Assembly: GCA_017985015.1 (NCBI GenBank)
Contig: JAGNYI010000016.1
Location: 1 to 64,000, forward strand
Length of the DNA: 64,000 nt
Source: Giesbergeria sp.
GTDB lineage: Bacteria > Pseudomonadota > Gammaproteobacteria > Burkholderiales > Burkholderiaceae_C
Reading direction: 5' to 3'
A model generated the notes under the pieces. That model was given only the letters and a program-made list of their open reading frames with translations, was not told the origin of the DNA and made no database searches. Positions within the stretch are counted from its first letter, which is position 1, and the number at the start of each line of letters is the position of its first letter. A program made the translations under genes and the position numbers. Shown here in pieces: positions 35,482 through 44,105 of the stretch.

Positions 35482-36296
35482 TGATCGCCCCCACTCCCCT
35501 GTCGAGCAAGCTGCCCGGCACAGCGCCTGCGCCATTGCTGCGGCTGCAGAACGTCGAGAGCGCCTACGGCCCGATCAAGGCGATTCGTGGTGTCAGCCTC
35601 AAGGTCCAGCCCGGAGAAATTGCGGCCGTTTTGGGCAGCAATGGCGCCGGCAAGACGACGATCCTCAAAACCATCTCGGGCATCCTCGACCCACGCCGTG
35701 GCATCGTGGAGTTTGATGGGGCAGACATCACCGCCCACGACCCGGCCGCCATCGTGCGCCGCGGCATGGTGCACGTCCCCGAAGGGCGCGAAGTGTTTGC
35801 GCTGCTGCCGGTGCGCGAAAACCTGCTGATGGGCGCCTACACCCGCAGCGACAGCGATGCGGTGGCGCGCGACCTGGAGCTGGTCTACAACTACTTTCCG
35901 ATCCTGCGCGAACGCTGCCACCAGGAGGCTGGCCTGCTTTCGGGCGGGCAGCAGCAGATGCTGGCGATCTCGCGTGCGCTGATGGCCGCGCCGAAGTTGA
36001 TCCTGCTCGACGAGCCCAGCCTGGGGCTCTCACCGCGCCTGACCAAGGAAATCTTCGAGATCGTGGTGCGCATCAACCGCGAGCGCGGCACCACCATCTT
36101 GCTGGTGGAGCAGAACGCCAACATGGCGCTCAATGCGGCGGACTTTGGCTATGTGCTGGAAAACGGCCGCATCGTCATGGAGGACACCTGCGCCAATCTG
36201 CGCGAGAAGGACGACATCAAGGAGTTCTACCTCGGCATGAAGGACGAAGGCGTGCGCGGCGAGCGGCGCTGGAAGAAGAAGAAAACATGGAGATGA
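35478..36296 (+). CDS. livF: branched-chain-type ABC ATPase LivF
   Basis: This 272-aa ATPase starts at either of two adjacent ATGs (35478 or 35481). Walker A GSNGAGKTT is at residues 53-61, the signature LSGGQQQMLAISRAL is normal, and Walker B reads LILLDEPSLGLSP. An N-terminal extension of about 20 residues and a basic C-terminal tail (ERRWKKKKTWR) exceed the Escherichia coli length. It pairs with LivG. Confidence 0.93.
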   Translation: MMIAPTPLSSKLPGTAPAPLLRLQNVESAYGPIKAIRGVSLKVQPGEIAAVLGSNGAGKTTILKTISGILDPRRGIVEFDGADITAHDPAAIVRRGMVHVPEGREVFALLPVRENLLMGAYTRSDSDAVARDLELVYNYFPILRERCHQEAGLLSGGQQQMLAISRALMAAPKLILLDEPSLGLSPRLTKEIFEIVVRINRERGTTILLVEQNANMALNAADFGYVLENGRIVMEDTCANLREKDDIKEFYLGMKDEGVRGERRWKKKKTWR

Positions 36297-36298
36297 AA

Positions 36299-36412
36299 TG
36301 AAGCACCCCCTGCGTCGCCTTCGGCGCCTTCCCCCTCTCTCGGCTCGCTGCGCGAGTCGGGAGGGGGACACCCCCAGCGCGGCGGGGCGGCCCTTGCGCG
36401 GGGGTGCTGGTA
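36299..36412 (+). repeat. GC-rich hairpin repeat (family 2), copy 3
   Basis: This repeat lies between livF and the acyl-CoA ligase gene. It resembles copy 2 closely in its first 40 bases and in the CCAGCGCGGCGGGGCGGCCC block, with CGGCTCGCTGCGCGAGTCGG forming an internal stem-loop. Confidence 0.75.
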
Positions 36413-36430
36413 TTGGCCGCGCCTGTTTTA

Positions 36431-36450
36431 TGCACCTTGGTCAAGGTGCA
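36431..36450. promoter_or_regulatory. 9-bp inverted repeat upstream of acyl-CoA ligase
   Basis: TGCACCTTG-GT-CAAGGTGCA is a perfect 9-bp inverted repeat, 19 nt before the ligase ATG. In DNA it could be an operator; in RNA it would be a strong hairpin close to the ribosome-binding region, able to limit translation. Its sequence differs from the proposed TetR sites. Confidence 0.55.
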
Positions 36451-36469
36451 GCGACTCGGGTAGTTTGCA

Positions 36470-38326
36470 ATGTCTAATCTTTGGGACCTTGACCACATTC
36501 GTCCGGCTGGCAAAGACGTGCTGGCGGGCGACACCGTGCCCGCGATGTTCTGGAACGCGGTGGCCGAGCGCGGGCCCAAGGTGTGGATGCGCCAGAAGCA
36601 CATGGGCATCTGGAAGAGCTGGACCTGGAACCAGACCGCCGATGCGGTGCGGGAAATTTCTGGCGGGCTGATGGCGCTGGGTCTCGCCCCGGGTGAATGC
36701 GCGTCCATCCTGTCCAACACCACCATTGAATGGGTGCTGTGCGACCTGGCCGTGCTGGCCTGCGGCGGTGTCTCCAATGGCATCTACCCCACCGACGCGC
36801 CCAGCCAGGTGCAGTACCTGTGCGAAGACTCGGCCACACGCCTGCTGTTTGTCGAAAACGACGAACAGCTCGACAAGGCCCTGGAAGTGCGTGAGCGCTT
36901 GCCGCTCTTGCGCAAGATCGTGGTGATCGACATGGAAGGCCTGCGCGGGCTGGATGACGCCGACGTCATTGGCCTGAACGCCCTGCGCGAACTCGGCCGC
37001 GGCTACCTGCAGCAGCACGCGGGCGAACTCGAGCGCCGCTCCGCAGCCTGCCGGCCAGGCGATCTGGCGATTCTGGTCTATACCTCGGGCACCACCGGCA
37101 AACCCAAGGGCGCGATGCACACGCACGGCGCCATCACCTACACCCTGCGCGGCTACAACACCTTGATTGCGCGCGATGAGAGCGACGAGGCCATGTGCTT
37201 CCTGCCGCTGTGCCACATTGCCGAGCGCATGGGCGGTGAGTATTTTTCGCTCTACACGGGAAGCAAGCTCAATTTCGTCGAAAACCCCGACACCGTGCCC
37301 GAGAACGTACGCGAAATTGCGCCCACGGTGTTCACCGCCGTGCCACGGGTGTGGGAAAAGTTCTATTCGGGCGTGATGATTTCCCTGAAGGAATCCACGC
37401 GCATGCAGCAGCTTGCCTATGCCTGGGCCATTGGCGTGGGCACGTGCATTGCCGATCGCGTTCTGGCGGGCGAAGCGGTCAGCGCCAGTCTGAAATTGCG
37501 CTTCTATCTGGCGCGTTGGCTGGCGCTGGACAACGTGCGCAAGCTCATCGGCATCCACAAGGCACGCTTTCTGGTGACCGGAGCGGCGCCGATTTCGCCA
37601 GAACTCGTCAAGTGGTACCTGGCGCTCGGCGTGCCCATGCTCGAAGTCTGGGGTATGACCGAGACCTGCGGCGCCGCCACCGGCGTGCCAGCCAGCCGCA
37701 TGAAGCCCGGCTCCATCGGCCCGGCGGCGCAGTTCAACGAGGTGCGCATTGCCGAGGGGACCGGGGAAATTCTGGTGCGCGGCCCCAACGTGTTCAAGGG
37801 CTACCTGAACCAGCCCGAAAAAACCGCCGAGACCATCGATGCCGAGGGCTGGCTGCACACTGGCGACGTGGGCACGATGGATGCCGAAGGGTATCTGCGC
37901 ATCACCGACCGCATGAAGGACATCATCATTACGGCGGGCGGAAAGAACGTGACCCCGAGCGAGCTGGAAAACGAGCTCAAATTCAGCCCCTATGTCACCG
38001 ACGCCGTGGTGATTGGCGACAAGCGCCCCTACCTCACCGCCATCGTGATGATCGACCAGGAAAACGTCGAAAAATACGCGCAGGACCACGATGTTCCGTT
38101 TTCCAACTACGCCAGCCTCACGCGCACCAGCGAAGTCCAGGCGCTGATCCAGGCCGAGCTGGAGCGGGTCAACGCCAAGTTCGCACGCGTTGAGCAGATC
38201 AAGAAGTTCTTCCTCCTCGACACCCAGCTCACCGCCGAGGACGAAGAGCTCACGCCCACCATGAAGCTCAAGCGCAAGCTGGTGGAGGCGAAGTACGCCG
38301 AGCAGATCGAGGCCATGTATCGATGA
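36470..38326 (+). CDS. long-chain acyl-CoA synthetase (AMP-forming ligase)
   Basis: This 618-aa ANL-superfamily ligase activates a carboxylic acid to its CoA ester. The P-loop YTSGTTGKPKG is near residue 203, the adenylate motif WGMTETCG near 395, and the hinge block HTGDVGTMDAEGYLRITDRM with KDIIITAGGKNVTPSELEN follows. It resembles FadD15-type long-chain ligases, which carry an extra insert. It lies between livF and the livK-like gene, so a substrate imported by the Liv system is probably activated here. Chain specificity is not readable. Confidence 0.9.
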   Translation: MSNLWDLDHIRPAGKDVLAGDTVPAMFWNAVAERGPKVWMRQKHMGIWKSWTWNQTADAVREISGGLMALGLAPGECASILSNTTIEWVLCDLAVLACGGVSNGIYPTDAPSQVQYLCEDSATRLLFVENDEQLDKALEVRERLPLLRKIVVIDMEGLRGLDDADVIGLNALRELGRGYLQQHAGELERRSAACRPGDLAILVYTSGTTGKPKGAMHTHGAITYTLRGYNTLIARDESDEAMCFLPLCHIAERMGGEYFSLYTGSKLNFVENPDTVPENVREIAPTVFTAVPRVWEKFYSGVMISLKESTRMQQLAYAWAIGVGTCIADRVLAGEAVSASLKLRFYLARWLALDNVRKLIGIHKARFLVTGAAPISPELVKWYLALGVPMLEVWGMTETCGAATGVPASRMKPGSIGPAAQFNEVRIAEGTGEILVRGPNVFKGYLNQPEKTAETIDAEGWLHTGDVGTMDAEGYLRITDRMKDIIITAGGKNVTPSELENELKFSPYVTDAVVIGDKRPYLTAIVMIDQENVEKYAQDHDVPFSNYASLTRTSEVQALIQAELERVNAKFARVEQIKKFFLLDTQLTAEDEELTPTMKLKRKLVEAKYAEQIEAMYR

Positions 38327-38420
38327 ACGGCGTGCGGGCCAGGCCAGGGAGCCTAGGGAAATTGCCCGTGCCCGCAACGCCGCATCGTTCTATAACCATT
38401 CCACTCAAGGAGACAACGCC

Positions 38421-39587
38421 ATGAAACTTCACCACCTCGCCGCCCTGGCATTTGCCGTGGGCACCTCGGGCGCCGCCATGGCGCAAGCCCAGCAAGGGGT
38501 CACCAAGGACGCCATCACGCTCGGCTCGATTCAGGATTTGTCGGGTCCGCTGGCGGGCTTTGGCAAACAGGTGCGCCTGGGCATGATGCTGCGCGTGGAC
38601 GAAGCCAACGAACAGGGGGGTGTCGACGGCCGCAAGCTTGAACTCAAGGTGGAAGACTCGGGCTACGACCCCAAGCGCGCCGTGCTGGCCGCGCAAAAGC
38701 TCGTGAACCAGGACAAGATTTTCATGATGGTGGGCCACATCGGCACGGCGCAGAACATGGCTGCCATGCCAGTGCAGTTTGCCAAGAACGTCATCAACTT
38801 CTTCCCGGTGACGGCTGCGCGCGAGATGTACGAGCCCTTCCACCGCCTGAAGTACTCATTTGCCGCCACCTACTACGACCAGATTCGCCTGGCGCTGCCC
38901 AAGCTGATGAAGGAAAAAGGCGCGAAGAAGGTCTGCACCATCTATCAGGACGACGAGTTCGGTCTGGAAGTGGAGCGCGGCGGTGAGGCTGCCCTCAAGA
39001 CCATGGGCATGGAATACACCGAGAAAACGTCGTTCAAGCGCGGCGCAACCGATTTTTCCTCGCAAGTGGCCAAGATGAAGGCTGCGGGCTGCGACTTCGT
39101 CGTGCTGGGCACCATCATCCGCGAGACCATCGGCACCATCGGCGAATCGCGCAAGACCGGCTTCAGCCCGACTTTCCTGGGCTCGAGCGCTGCCTACACC
39201 GACCTGATCCACAAGCTGGGCGGCAAAGCCATGGACGGCCTCTACGCCACCATGACGGTGCAGCACCCCTACCTGGATGAGGCTTCGCAGCCCATTCGTT
39301 TCTGGGCCACCAAGTACAAAACCAAGTTCAACGAAGATCCGACGGTGTTCTCCGTCTATGGCTACGACATCATCGACGCCTTCATTCGCGCGGCACAAAA
39401 GGCGGGCAAAAACCTGACCACCGACAGCTTCATCAAGGCCATGGACACCATGGTGATCCCGCCTGACATCTTCGGCAGCCCCGAATCCACCTTCAGCCCC
39501 ACGAAGCGCCTGGGCAACGACCTCTCGCGCATCTCGCAAATTCAGGACGGAAAGTGGAAGGTGGTGTCGGACTACATCAAGCCGTAA
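38421..39587 (+). CDS. LivK-type periplasmic binding protein
   Basis: This 388-aa receptor of the type-1 periplasmic fold has a signal peptide MKLHHLAALAFAVGTSGAAM then AQAQ. The core starts AITLGSIQDLSGPLAGFGKQ, and KVCTIYQDDEFGLEVERG shows the family's second-domain hinge. It lacks the Tyr/Gly pattern typical of amino-acid binding LivJ/K proteins, as far as I can judge, and is closer to receptors for aromatic or alicyclic acids. It completes the importer encoded just upstream, with a terminator after it. Confidence 0.88.
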   Translation: MKLHHLAALAFAVGTSGAAMAQAQQGVTKDAITLGSIQDLSGPLAGFGKQVRLGMMLRVDEANEQGGVDGRKLELKVEDSGYDPKRAVLAAQKLVNQDKIFMMVGHIGTAQNMAAMPVQFAKNVINFFPVTAAREMYEPFHRLKYSFAATYYDQIRLALPKLMKEKGAKKVCTIYQDDEFGLEVERGGEAALKTMGMEYTEKTSFKRGATDFSSQVAKMKAAGCDFVVLGTIIRETIGTIGESRKTGFSPTFLGSSAAYTDLIHKLGGKAMDGLYATMTVQHPYLDEASQPIRFWATKYKTKFNEDPTVFSVYGYDIIDAFIRAAQKAGKNLTTDSFIKAMDTMVIPPDIFGSPESTFSPTKRLGNDLSRISQIQDGKWKVVSDYIKP

Positions 39588-39612
39588 AGGCAGTGCTTGC
39601 ACCTGCAGAAAG

Positions 39613-39635
39613 CCGCCCTTCGGGGCGGTTTTTTT
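39613..39635 (+). terminator. rho-independent terminator after livK-like gene
   Basis: CCGCCC-TTCG-GGGCGG is followed by seven T residues, with the very stable UUCG tetraloop, 25 nt past the stop codon. It ends the liv/ligase operon. Confidence 0.92.
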
Positions 39636-39714
39636 CTGCCGCGCGTTGGTGACAACCGTCCGACACGGCGGCGCCAGACGCCGTGTCGCAGGATGCAGGC
39701 GGTACAAAGAAGCG

Positions 39715-39787
39715 ATATTTTGCTTCTTAATTGATAGCTTCTTGCGCTTTATGGATAAGCGTTAGAGGCCAATCTTCTTCATTTTTT
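39715..39787 (+). repeat. AAGCGCTAGAG intergenic repeat, copy D
   Basis: This copy reads TTGATAGCTTCTTGCGCTTT then ATGGATAAGCGTTAGAGGCC, with one change (AAGCGT) in the core. It is flanked by T-rich ends. Confidence 0.8.
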
Positions 39788-39841
39788 GTGTCTGTTCGGG
39801 CCTGGTTGCAATCCGTATCCACCCATTGAGCAAGCATTTAC

Positions 39842-39859
39842 ACAAAGCGTCCGCTCTGT
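39842..39859. promoter_or_regulatory. candidate TetR operator, site 3
   Basis: ACAAAGC-GTCC-GCTCTGT has 6 of 7 half-site positions symmetric. Its left half equals the reverse complement of the right half of site 1. It lies 46 nt before the thiolase start. Confidence 0.5.
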
Positions 39860-39904
39860 AAAAATCTATACTGATTCAATCAGTGCAACAGGAGACCCCG
39901 CCCC

Positions 39905-41110
39905 ATGACCGAAGCCTATGTATTCGAAGCCCTGCGCACCCCGCGCGGCAAAGGCAAAAAAGACGGCAGCCTGCACGAAGTCAAGCCCATCACGCTGCTG
40001 ACTGGCCTGCTCACTGAGCTGCAGGCGCGCCAGGGTTTTGACACGGCCGCAGTGGACGACGTTGTCATGGGCATCGTCTCGCCCGTGGGTGAACAAGGAT
40101 CTGTGCTGCCCAAGGTGGCGGCCATCAAGGCGGGGTGGGCTTTCACCACGGCGGGCGTGCAGATCAACCGCTTCTGCGCCTCGGGCCTGGAGGCCGTGAA
40201 CCTGGCGGCGCAGAAGGTGCGTTCGGGCTGGGAAGACCTGGTAGTGGCTGGCGGCGTCGAGAGCATGAGCCGCGTGCCCATTGGCGCCGACGGCGGCGCC
40301 TGGGCGCAAGACCCGGAGACGAACTCGGCCACGCTGTTCGTGCCACAAGGCATTGGCGCCGACCTGATTGCCACACTCGATGGCTTCACGCGCGAAGATG
40401 TGGACGCGTTCGCGCTCGAATCCCAGCGCCGCGCCACCGCTGCACGCGCAGCCGGCTACTTCAAGCAATCGGTGGTGCCGGTGCGCGACGCCCTGGGCCT
40501 GGTGATTCTGGAAGAAGACGAATTCATCAAACCCCAGACCACGATGGAGGCGCTCGCCGGCCTCAAGCCCTCGTTTGCGCAGCTCGGCGCCATGGGGTTT
40601 GACGGGGTAGCGCTGCAACGCTACCCGCAAGTAGAGCGAATCCACCATGTGCACCACGCGGGCAATGCGTCGGGCATCGTCGATGGCGCAGCAGCCGTGC
40701 TCATCGGCAACGAAGCAGCAGCCAAGTCGCAGCACCTCACGCCGCGTGCACGCATCGTCGCCACCGCCGTCAGCGGCGCCGACCCGACCATCATGCTCAC
40801 CGGCCCGGTGCCGGCGACAAAGAAGGCGCTGGCGCGCGCCGGCATGACGATTGATCAGATCGATTTGTTCGAAGTGAACGAAGCCTTTGCCGCCGTGCCC
40901 ATGCGCTTCATGCGCGAACTCGGCGTGCCGCACGAGAAGGTCAACGTCAACGGCGGCGCCATCGCGCTGGGCCACCCGCTGGGCGCCACCGGCGCCATGC
41001 TGCTGGGCACGCTGGTCGATGAACTGCACCGGCGCCAGTTGCGCTTCGGCCTGATCACGCTGTGCGTGGGCGGCGGCATGGGGATTGCCACCATCGTGGA
41101 AAGGGTTTGA
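39905..41110 (+). CDS. acetyl-CoA acyltransferase (thiolase)
   Basis: This 401-aa thiolase cleaves 3-ketoacyl-CoA to acetyl-CoA and a shortened acyl-CoA. The nucleophile is C91 ([13 protein letters not shown]), with H357 (GHPLGATGA) and C387 (LCVGGGMG) completing the triad. The middle segment is somewhat compressed compared with FadA. It is followed 140 nt later by the trifunctional gene on the same strand, so the two form a fadAB-like pair for beta-oxidation. Confidence 0.92.
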   Translation: MTEAYVFEALRTPRGKGKKDGSLHEVKPITLLTGLLTELQARQGFDTAAVDDVVMGIVSPVGEQGSVLPKVAAIKAGWAFTTAGVQINRFCASGLEAVNLAAQKVRSGWEDLVVAGGVESMSRVPIGADGGAWAQDPETNSATLFVPQGIGADLIATLDGFTREDVDAFALESQRRATAARAAGYFKQSVVPVRDALGLVILEEDEFIKPQTTMEALAGLKPSFAQLGAMGFDGVALQRYPQVERIHHVHHAGNASGIVDGAAAVLIGNEAAAKSQHLTPRARIVATAVSGADPTIMLTGPVPATKKALARAGMTIDQIDLFEVNEAFAAVPMRFMRELGVPHEKVNVNGGAIALGHPLGATGAMLLGTLVDELHRRQLRFGLITLCVGGGMGIATIVERV

Positions 41111-41193
41111 CTCGCCCTGCCCCGCTGCGCGGCTTCCCCCTGAGGGGGATGGCTCCAGCGGACTGACAAAGCCAGATCCGCGGTGCCGCTGGC
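41111..41193 (+). repeat. GC-rich hairpin repeat (family 2), copy 4
   Basis: This shorter copy lies between the thiolase and trifunctional genes, with CCCCC-TGA-GGGGG and the block CCAGCGGACTGACAAAGCCA seen in this repeat type. It lacks the long GCGGCGGGGCGGCCC block of copies 2 and 3. Confidence 0.65.
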
Positions 41194-41250
41194 TTAGTGC
41201 AACGGTTCGCTTCTCGAAAACACAGTCATTCATCGGATAGAGACACCACC

Positions 41251-43404
41251 ATGCAAACCATTCGCTACGAACTTCTGGATGCCGCGCCCGGCAAGGTTGC
41301 CCTGGTCACCTTTGACGAGGCGGGCTCGCCCGTCAACACCATGTGCCGCCAGTGGCAGGACGACCTGGTCGAACTGGTCGCGCAAGTGCAGCAGGATCGC
41401 GCCCAGCTCTCTGGCATCGTGCTGGCGTCGGCCAAGACCAGCTTCTTTGCCGGTGCCGACCTGAAGGCCACCATGCGCGCCACGGCAGACGATGCGCAAG
41501 CCGGTTTTGCCGTGATCGAGCGCATGAAGCAGCAGTTCCGCACGCTCGAAACCCTGGGCATTCCGGTGGTGGCGTGCCTCAACGGCGCGGCGCTGGGCGG
41601 CGGCTGGGAGGTGGCGCTGATCGCCCACCGCCGCATCGCGCTGGACAACCCCAACATCCAGTTCGGCCTGCCAGAAGTGACGCTGGGCCTGATTCCTGGC
41701 GCCACCGGCATCACCAAGATGACGCGCCTGCTCGGCCTCATGGGGGCGCAGCCTTACTTGCTGGAGGGCAAGCTTTTCAACCCGCAGGATGCTGTGAAAC
41801 TGGGCCTGGTGCACGCCACCGTGGCGACGGCGCAAGAGCTGCTGCCCGCAGCCCTGGCCTGGATTGCCGCCAACCCCAAGGCGCAGCAGCCCTGGGACGA
41901 CAAAAACTACAAGATCCCCGGCGGCACGCCTGCCAATCCCCAAATTGCCAACGCCTTGATCGTGGCGCCCGCCATGCTCAAGAAAACCACGCGCGGACGC
42001 TACCCCGCGCCCGAGGCGGCGCTGGCCTGCATGGTGGAAGGCGCGATGGTGGACTACGACACCGCGCTGCGCATCGAGAGCCGGGCGCTGGCCAAAATCA
42101 TGAGCGGCCAGGTGGCGCGCAACATGGTCAGCGCCTTCTTCTTCGACATGAACGCCGTGAAAAGCGGGCGCTCGCGCCCCGGCAACGCGCCGCGCGCCAA
42201 GCTCGCCAAAGTGGGCGTGCTCGGCGCCGGCATGATGGGCGCCGGCATCGCCTGGGCGCAGGCCAGCAAAGGCATTGCCACGGTGCTCAAGGACGTGAGC
42301 CAGGAGAAAGCCGACGCCGGCAAGGCGTACAGCGCCAGCCTGGCGGAAAAGCGCGTCGCCAAGGGCCGCATGGACGCCACCAAGGCGCAAGCACTGCTCG
42401 CACGCATCACGCCCACGGCCGACGCAGCAGACCTCGCTGGCTGCGAACTCATCATCGAAGCCGTGTTCGAGAACCGCGAACTCAAAGCTAAGGTGACGCG
42501 CGAGGCCGAGCCGCAGCTCGCGCCCGGCGGCTTCTTTGCCAGCAACACCTCCACCCTGCCCATCTCGGGCCTGGCGCAGGCCAGCAGCAACCCGGAGAAG
42601 TTCATCGGCATCCACTTCTTCAGCCCCGTGGACAAGATGAAGCTGGTCGAAATCATCCGCGGCAAAACCACCGACGACGAGACCGTGGCACGCGCCTTCG
42701 ACTACGTGCAGCAGCTCGGCAAGCTCCCCATCGTGGTCAACGACTCACGCGGCTTCTACACCAGCCGCACCTTCGGCACCTACGTCATGGAAGGCGCGGC
42801 CATGCTGGGCGAAGGCCTCCCCGCCGCCCTCATTGAAAACGCCGCCATGCAGGCCGGCATGCCCGTGGGCCCACTGGCGGTGCTGGACGAAACCGCGCTG
42901 ACGCTCAGCGTGCATGTGCTCGACCAGACCCGCGCCGACTTTGCTGCGGAAGGCAAGACCTTCACCGCCACGCCGGGCGAGTTGCTGGTGGAGCGCATGG
43001 TGAAGGAATTGAAGCGCCCCGGCCGCGCCGGTGGCGGCGGCTTCTACGACTACCCCGCCGGGGAGAAGAAGCACCTGTGGCCCGAGCTGCGAGCGCTGTT
43101 CGAGAAACCCGATGTCACGTGGAGCGTCGAAGAGGTGCAGGACCGCCTGCTCTACCGCCAGGCGATTGAGACGGCTCGCTGTTTGGCCGAGGGCGTGCTG
43201 ACCAGTGTGCACGACGCGAATATCGGCTCCATCTTCGGGATTGGCTTCCCGGCCTGGACCGGCGGGGCCATGCAGTTCATCTATGGCACGGGCGTGGACG
43301 CCTTTTTGCGCCGCGCGGAAGCACTGGCAGCCAAGTTTGGGGCGGGGTTTGTGGTGGACGCGAAGGTGCGGGAGGCGATTGAGCAATTCCGGCCGGTTTA
43401 CTAA
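41251..43404 (+). CDS. FadJ/FadB-type enoyl-CoA hydratase/3-hydroxyacyl-CoA dehydrogenase
   Basis: This 717-aa bifunctional protein has the FadB/FadJ order. An N-terminal crotonase domain (GIPVVACLNGAALGGGWEVA near residue 115) is followed by a Rossmann NAD-binding domain (KVGVLGAGMMGAGIAWAQ near 320) and a dehydrogenase C-terminal domain. SNTSTLPISGLAQ and IGIHFFSPVDKMKLVEII mark the catalytic His region. I chose the ATG at 41251. With the upstream thiolase it performs the last three beta-oxidation steps. Confidence 0.93.
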   Translation: MQTIRYELLDAAPGKVALVTFDEAGSPVNTMCRQWQDDLVELVAQVQQDRAQLSGIVLASAKTSFFAGADLKATMRATADDAQAGFAVIERMKQQFRTLETLGIPVVACLNGAALGGGWEVALIAHRRIALDNPNIQFGLPEVTLGLIPGATGITKMTRLLGLMGAQPYLLEGKLFNPQDAVKLGLVHATVATAQELLPAALAWIAANPKAQQPWDDKNYKIPGGTPANPQIANALIVAPAMLKKTTRGRYPAPEAALACMVEGAMVDYDTALRIESRALAKIMSGQVARNMVSAFFFDMNAVKSGRSRPGNAPRAKLAKVGVLGAGMMGAGIAWAQASKGIATVLKDVSQEKADAGKAYSASLAEKRVAKGRMDATKAQALLARITPTADAADLAGCELIIEAVFENRELKAKVTREAEPQLAPGGFFASNTSTLPISGLAQASSNPEKFIGIHFFSPVDKMKLVEIIRGKTTDDETVARAFDYVQQLGKLPIVVNDSRGFYTSRTFGTYVMEGAAMLGEGLPAALIENAAMQAGMPVGPLAVLDETALTLSVHVLDQTRADFAAEGKTFTATPGELLVERMVKELKRPGRAGGGGFYDYPAGEKKHLWPELRALFEKPDVTWSVEEVQDRLLYRQAIETARCLAEGVLTSVHDANIGSIFGIGFPAWTGGAMQFIYGTGVDAFLRRAEALAAKFGAGFVVDAKVREAIEQFRPVY

Positions 43405-43417
43405 CCGCCAGGACAGA

Positions 43418-43822
43418 TCACTGCTGGTGCCAATTCACCCACTGCAAGCCCGCCACCCGCGAGAACTCTCGCTCATTTCTGGTCACCAGAATGGCCTGGT
43501 GGCGCAGCGCAGTGGCCGCGATCAGCGTGTCGTGCGGGCCAATGGGTGTGCCGGCAGCCTCAAGCTCCGCACGAATGCGGGCTGCGTGCGCAGCGCACTC
43601 GCTGTCGAAGGGCAAGCTCTGCAAAGGCTGTAGCAGTTGCGCCAACGCAGCCAGCCGAGGCGCGGCGGCTTCGCTGGATAAGCGCAGCAGGCCATAGCGC
43701 AGTTCGTATTCCACGATGGCAGGCACTCCTACGTCTGCGGGGCGCAGGGCCTGCATGCGCGGCACCACCAGCGGGTCGCCACGGAAGTAGTAGCTGATGG
43801 TGTTGCTGTCCAGAACCCACAT
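43418..43822 (-). CDS. vapC: VapC-type PIN-domain ribonuclease toxin
   Basis: This 134-aa PIN-domain protein has the acidic active site D5 (MWVLDSNTISYYF), E40 (VEYELRYG), D98 (GPHDTLIAA) and N116 (VTRNEREF). VapC toxins cut tRNA or rRNA when free of antitoxin. I chose the ATG at 43822, 2 nt after the antitoxin stop; a longer frame upstream overlaps vapB. It is convergent with the trifunctional gene, 13 nt away. Confidence 0.92.
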   Translation of the reverse strand: MWVLDSNTISYYFRGDPLVVPRMQALRPADVGVPAIVEYELRYGLLRLSSEAAAPRLAALAQLLQPLQSLPFDSECAAHAARIRAELEAAGTPIGPHDTLIAATALRHQAILVTRNEREFSRVAGLQWVNWHQQ

Positions 43823-43824
43823 CG

Positions 43825-44061
43825 CTAAAACCCCAGCCGCGGCACATCGGCGGGCTTGGCGGTCGTCTTGCTGCCGTCTTCGCTCAGCGGAAAGTCGGGA
43901 AATCGGCCGGCAAGCTGCAGGCAATCCTGCGGCCATTCGTGGGCGGCGTGTTTGCGGATGATGTCGGCCACCCAGCGGCTTTTGGACACGCCGTGGGCTT
44001 GTGCGGCCTGGTCCACCAGGGCTTGGGTCGCGTCGTCCAGATACAGGGTAATTTGCGACAT
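43825..44061 (-). CDS. vapB: VapB-type antitoxin (ribbon-helix-helix)
   Basis: This 78-aa protein has an N-terminal ribbon-helix-helix DNA-binding fold (MSQITLYLDDATQALVDQAA, then HGVSKSRWVADIIRKHA) and a flexible C-terminal tail (SKTTAKPADVPRLGF) that would thread into the toxin. It is first in the operon, the normal antitoxin-toxin order, and probably represses its own promoter through the inverted repeat at 44084-44105. Confidence 0.9.
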   Translation of the reverse strand: MSQITLYLDDATQALVDQAAQAHGVSKSRWVADIIRKHAAHEWPQDCLQLAGRFPDFPLSEDGSKTTAKPADVPRLGF

Positions 44062-44083
44062 GGAAGAACCTCTTTAGCAAAAC

Positions 44084-44105
44084 ACTTATATGTGCGAGTA
44101 TAAGT
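44084..44105. promoter_or_regulatory. vapBC promoter operator
   Basis: ACTTATA-TGTGCGAG-TATAAGT is a perfect 7-bp inverted repeat, 22 nt before the vapB start. It contains TATA-like elements suitable for a -10 box, so VapB binding would block transcription. Confidence 0.65.

Larger units (their letters stand above)
39588..39904. other. 317-nt gap between livK-like gene and thiolase
   Basis: The gap contains, in order: a terminator (39613-39635), a perfect 10-bp hairpin CGACACGGCG-N8-CGCCGTGTCG (39661-39688), repeat copy D (39715-39787), and a candidate TetR site (39842-39859) before the thiolase ribosome-binding site AGGAGA. No gene is seen. Confidence 0.8.

Noticed and set aside
36470-38326. 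Assignment of the ligase as FadD15 with known chain length
   Set aside because: Family motifs show an acyl-CoA ligase, but specificity residues cannot be judged by eye.
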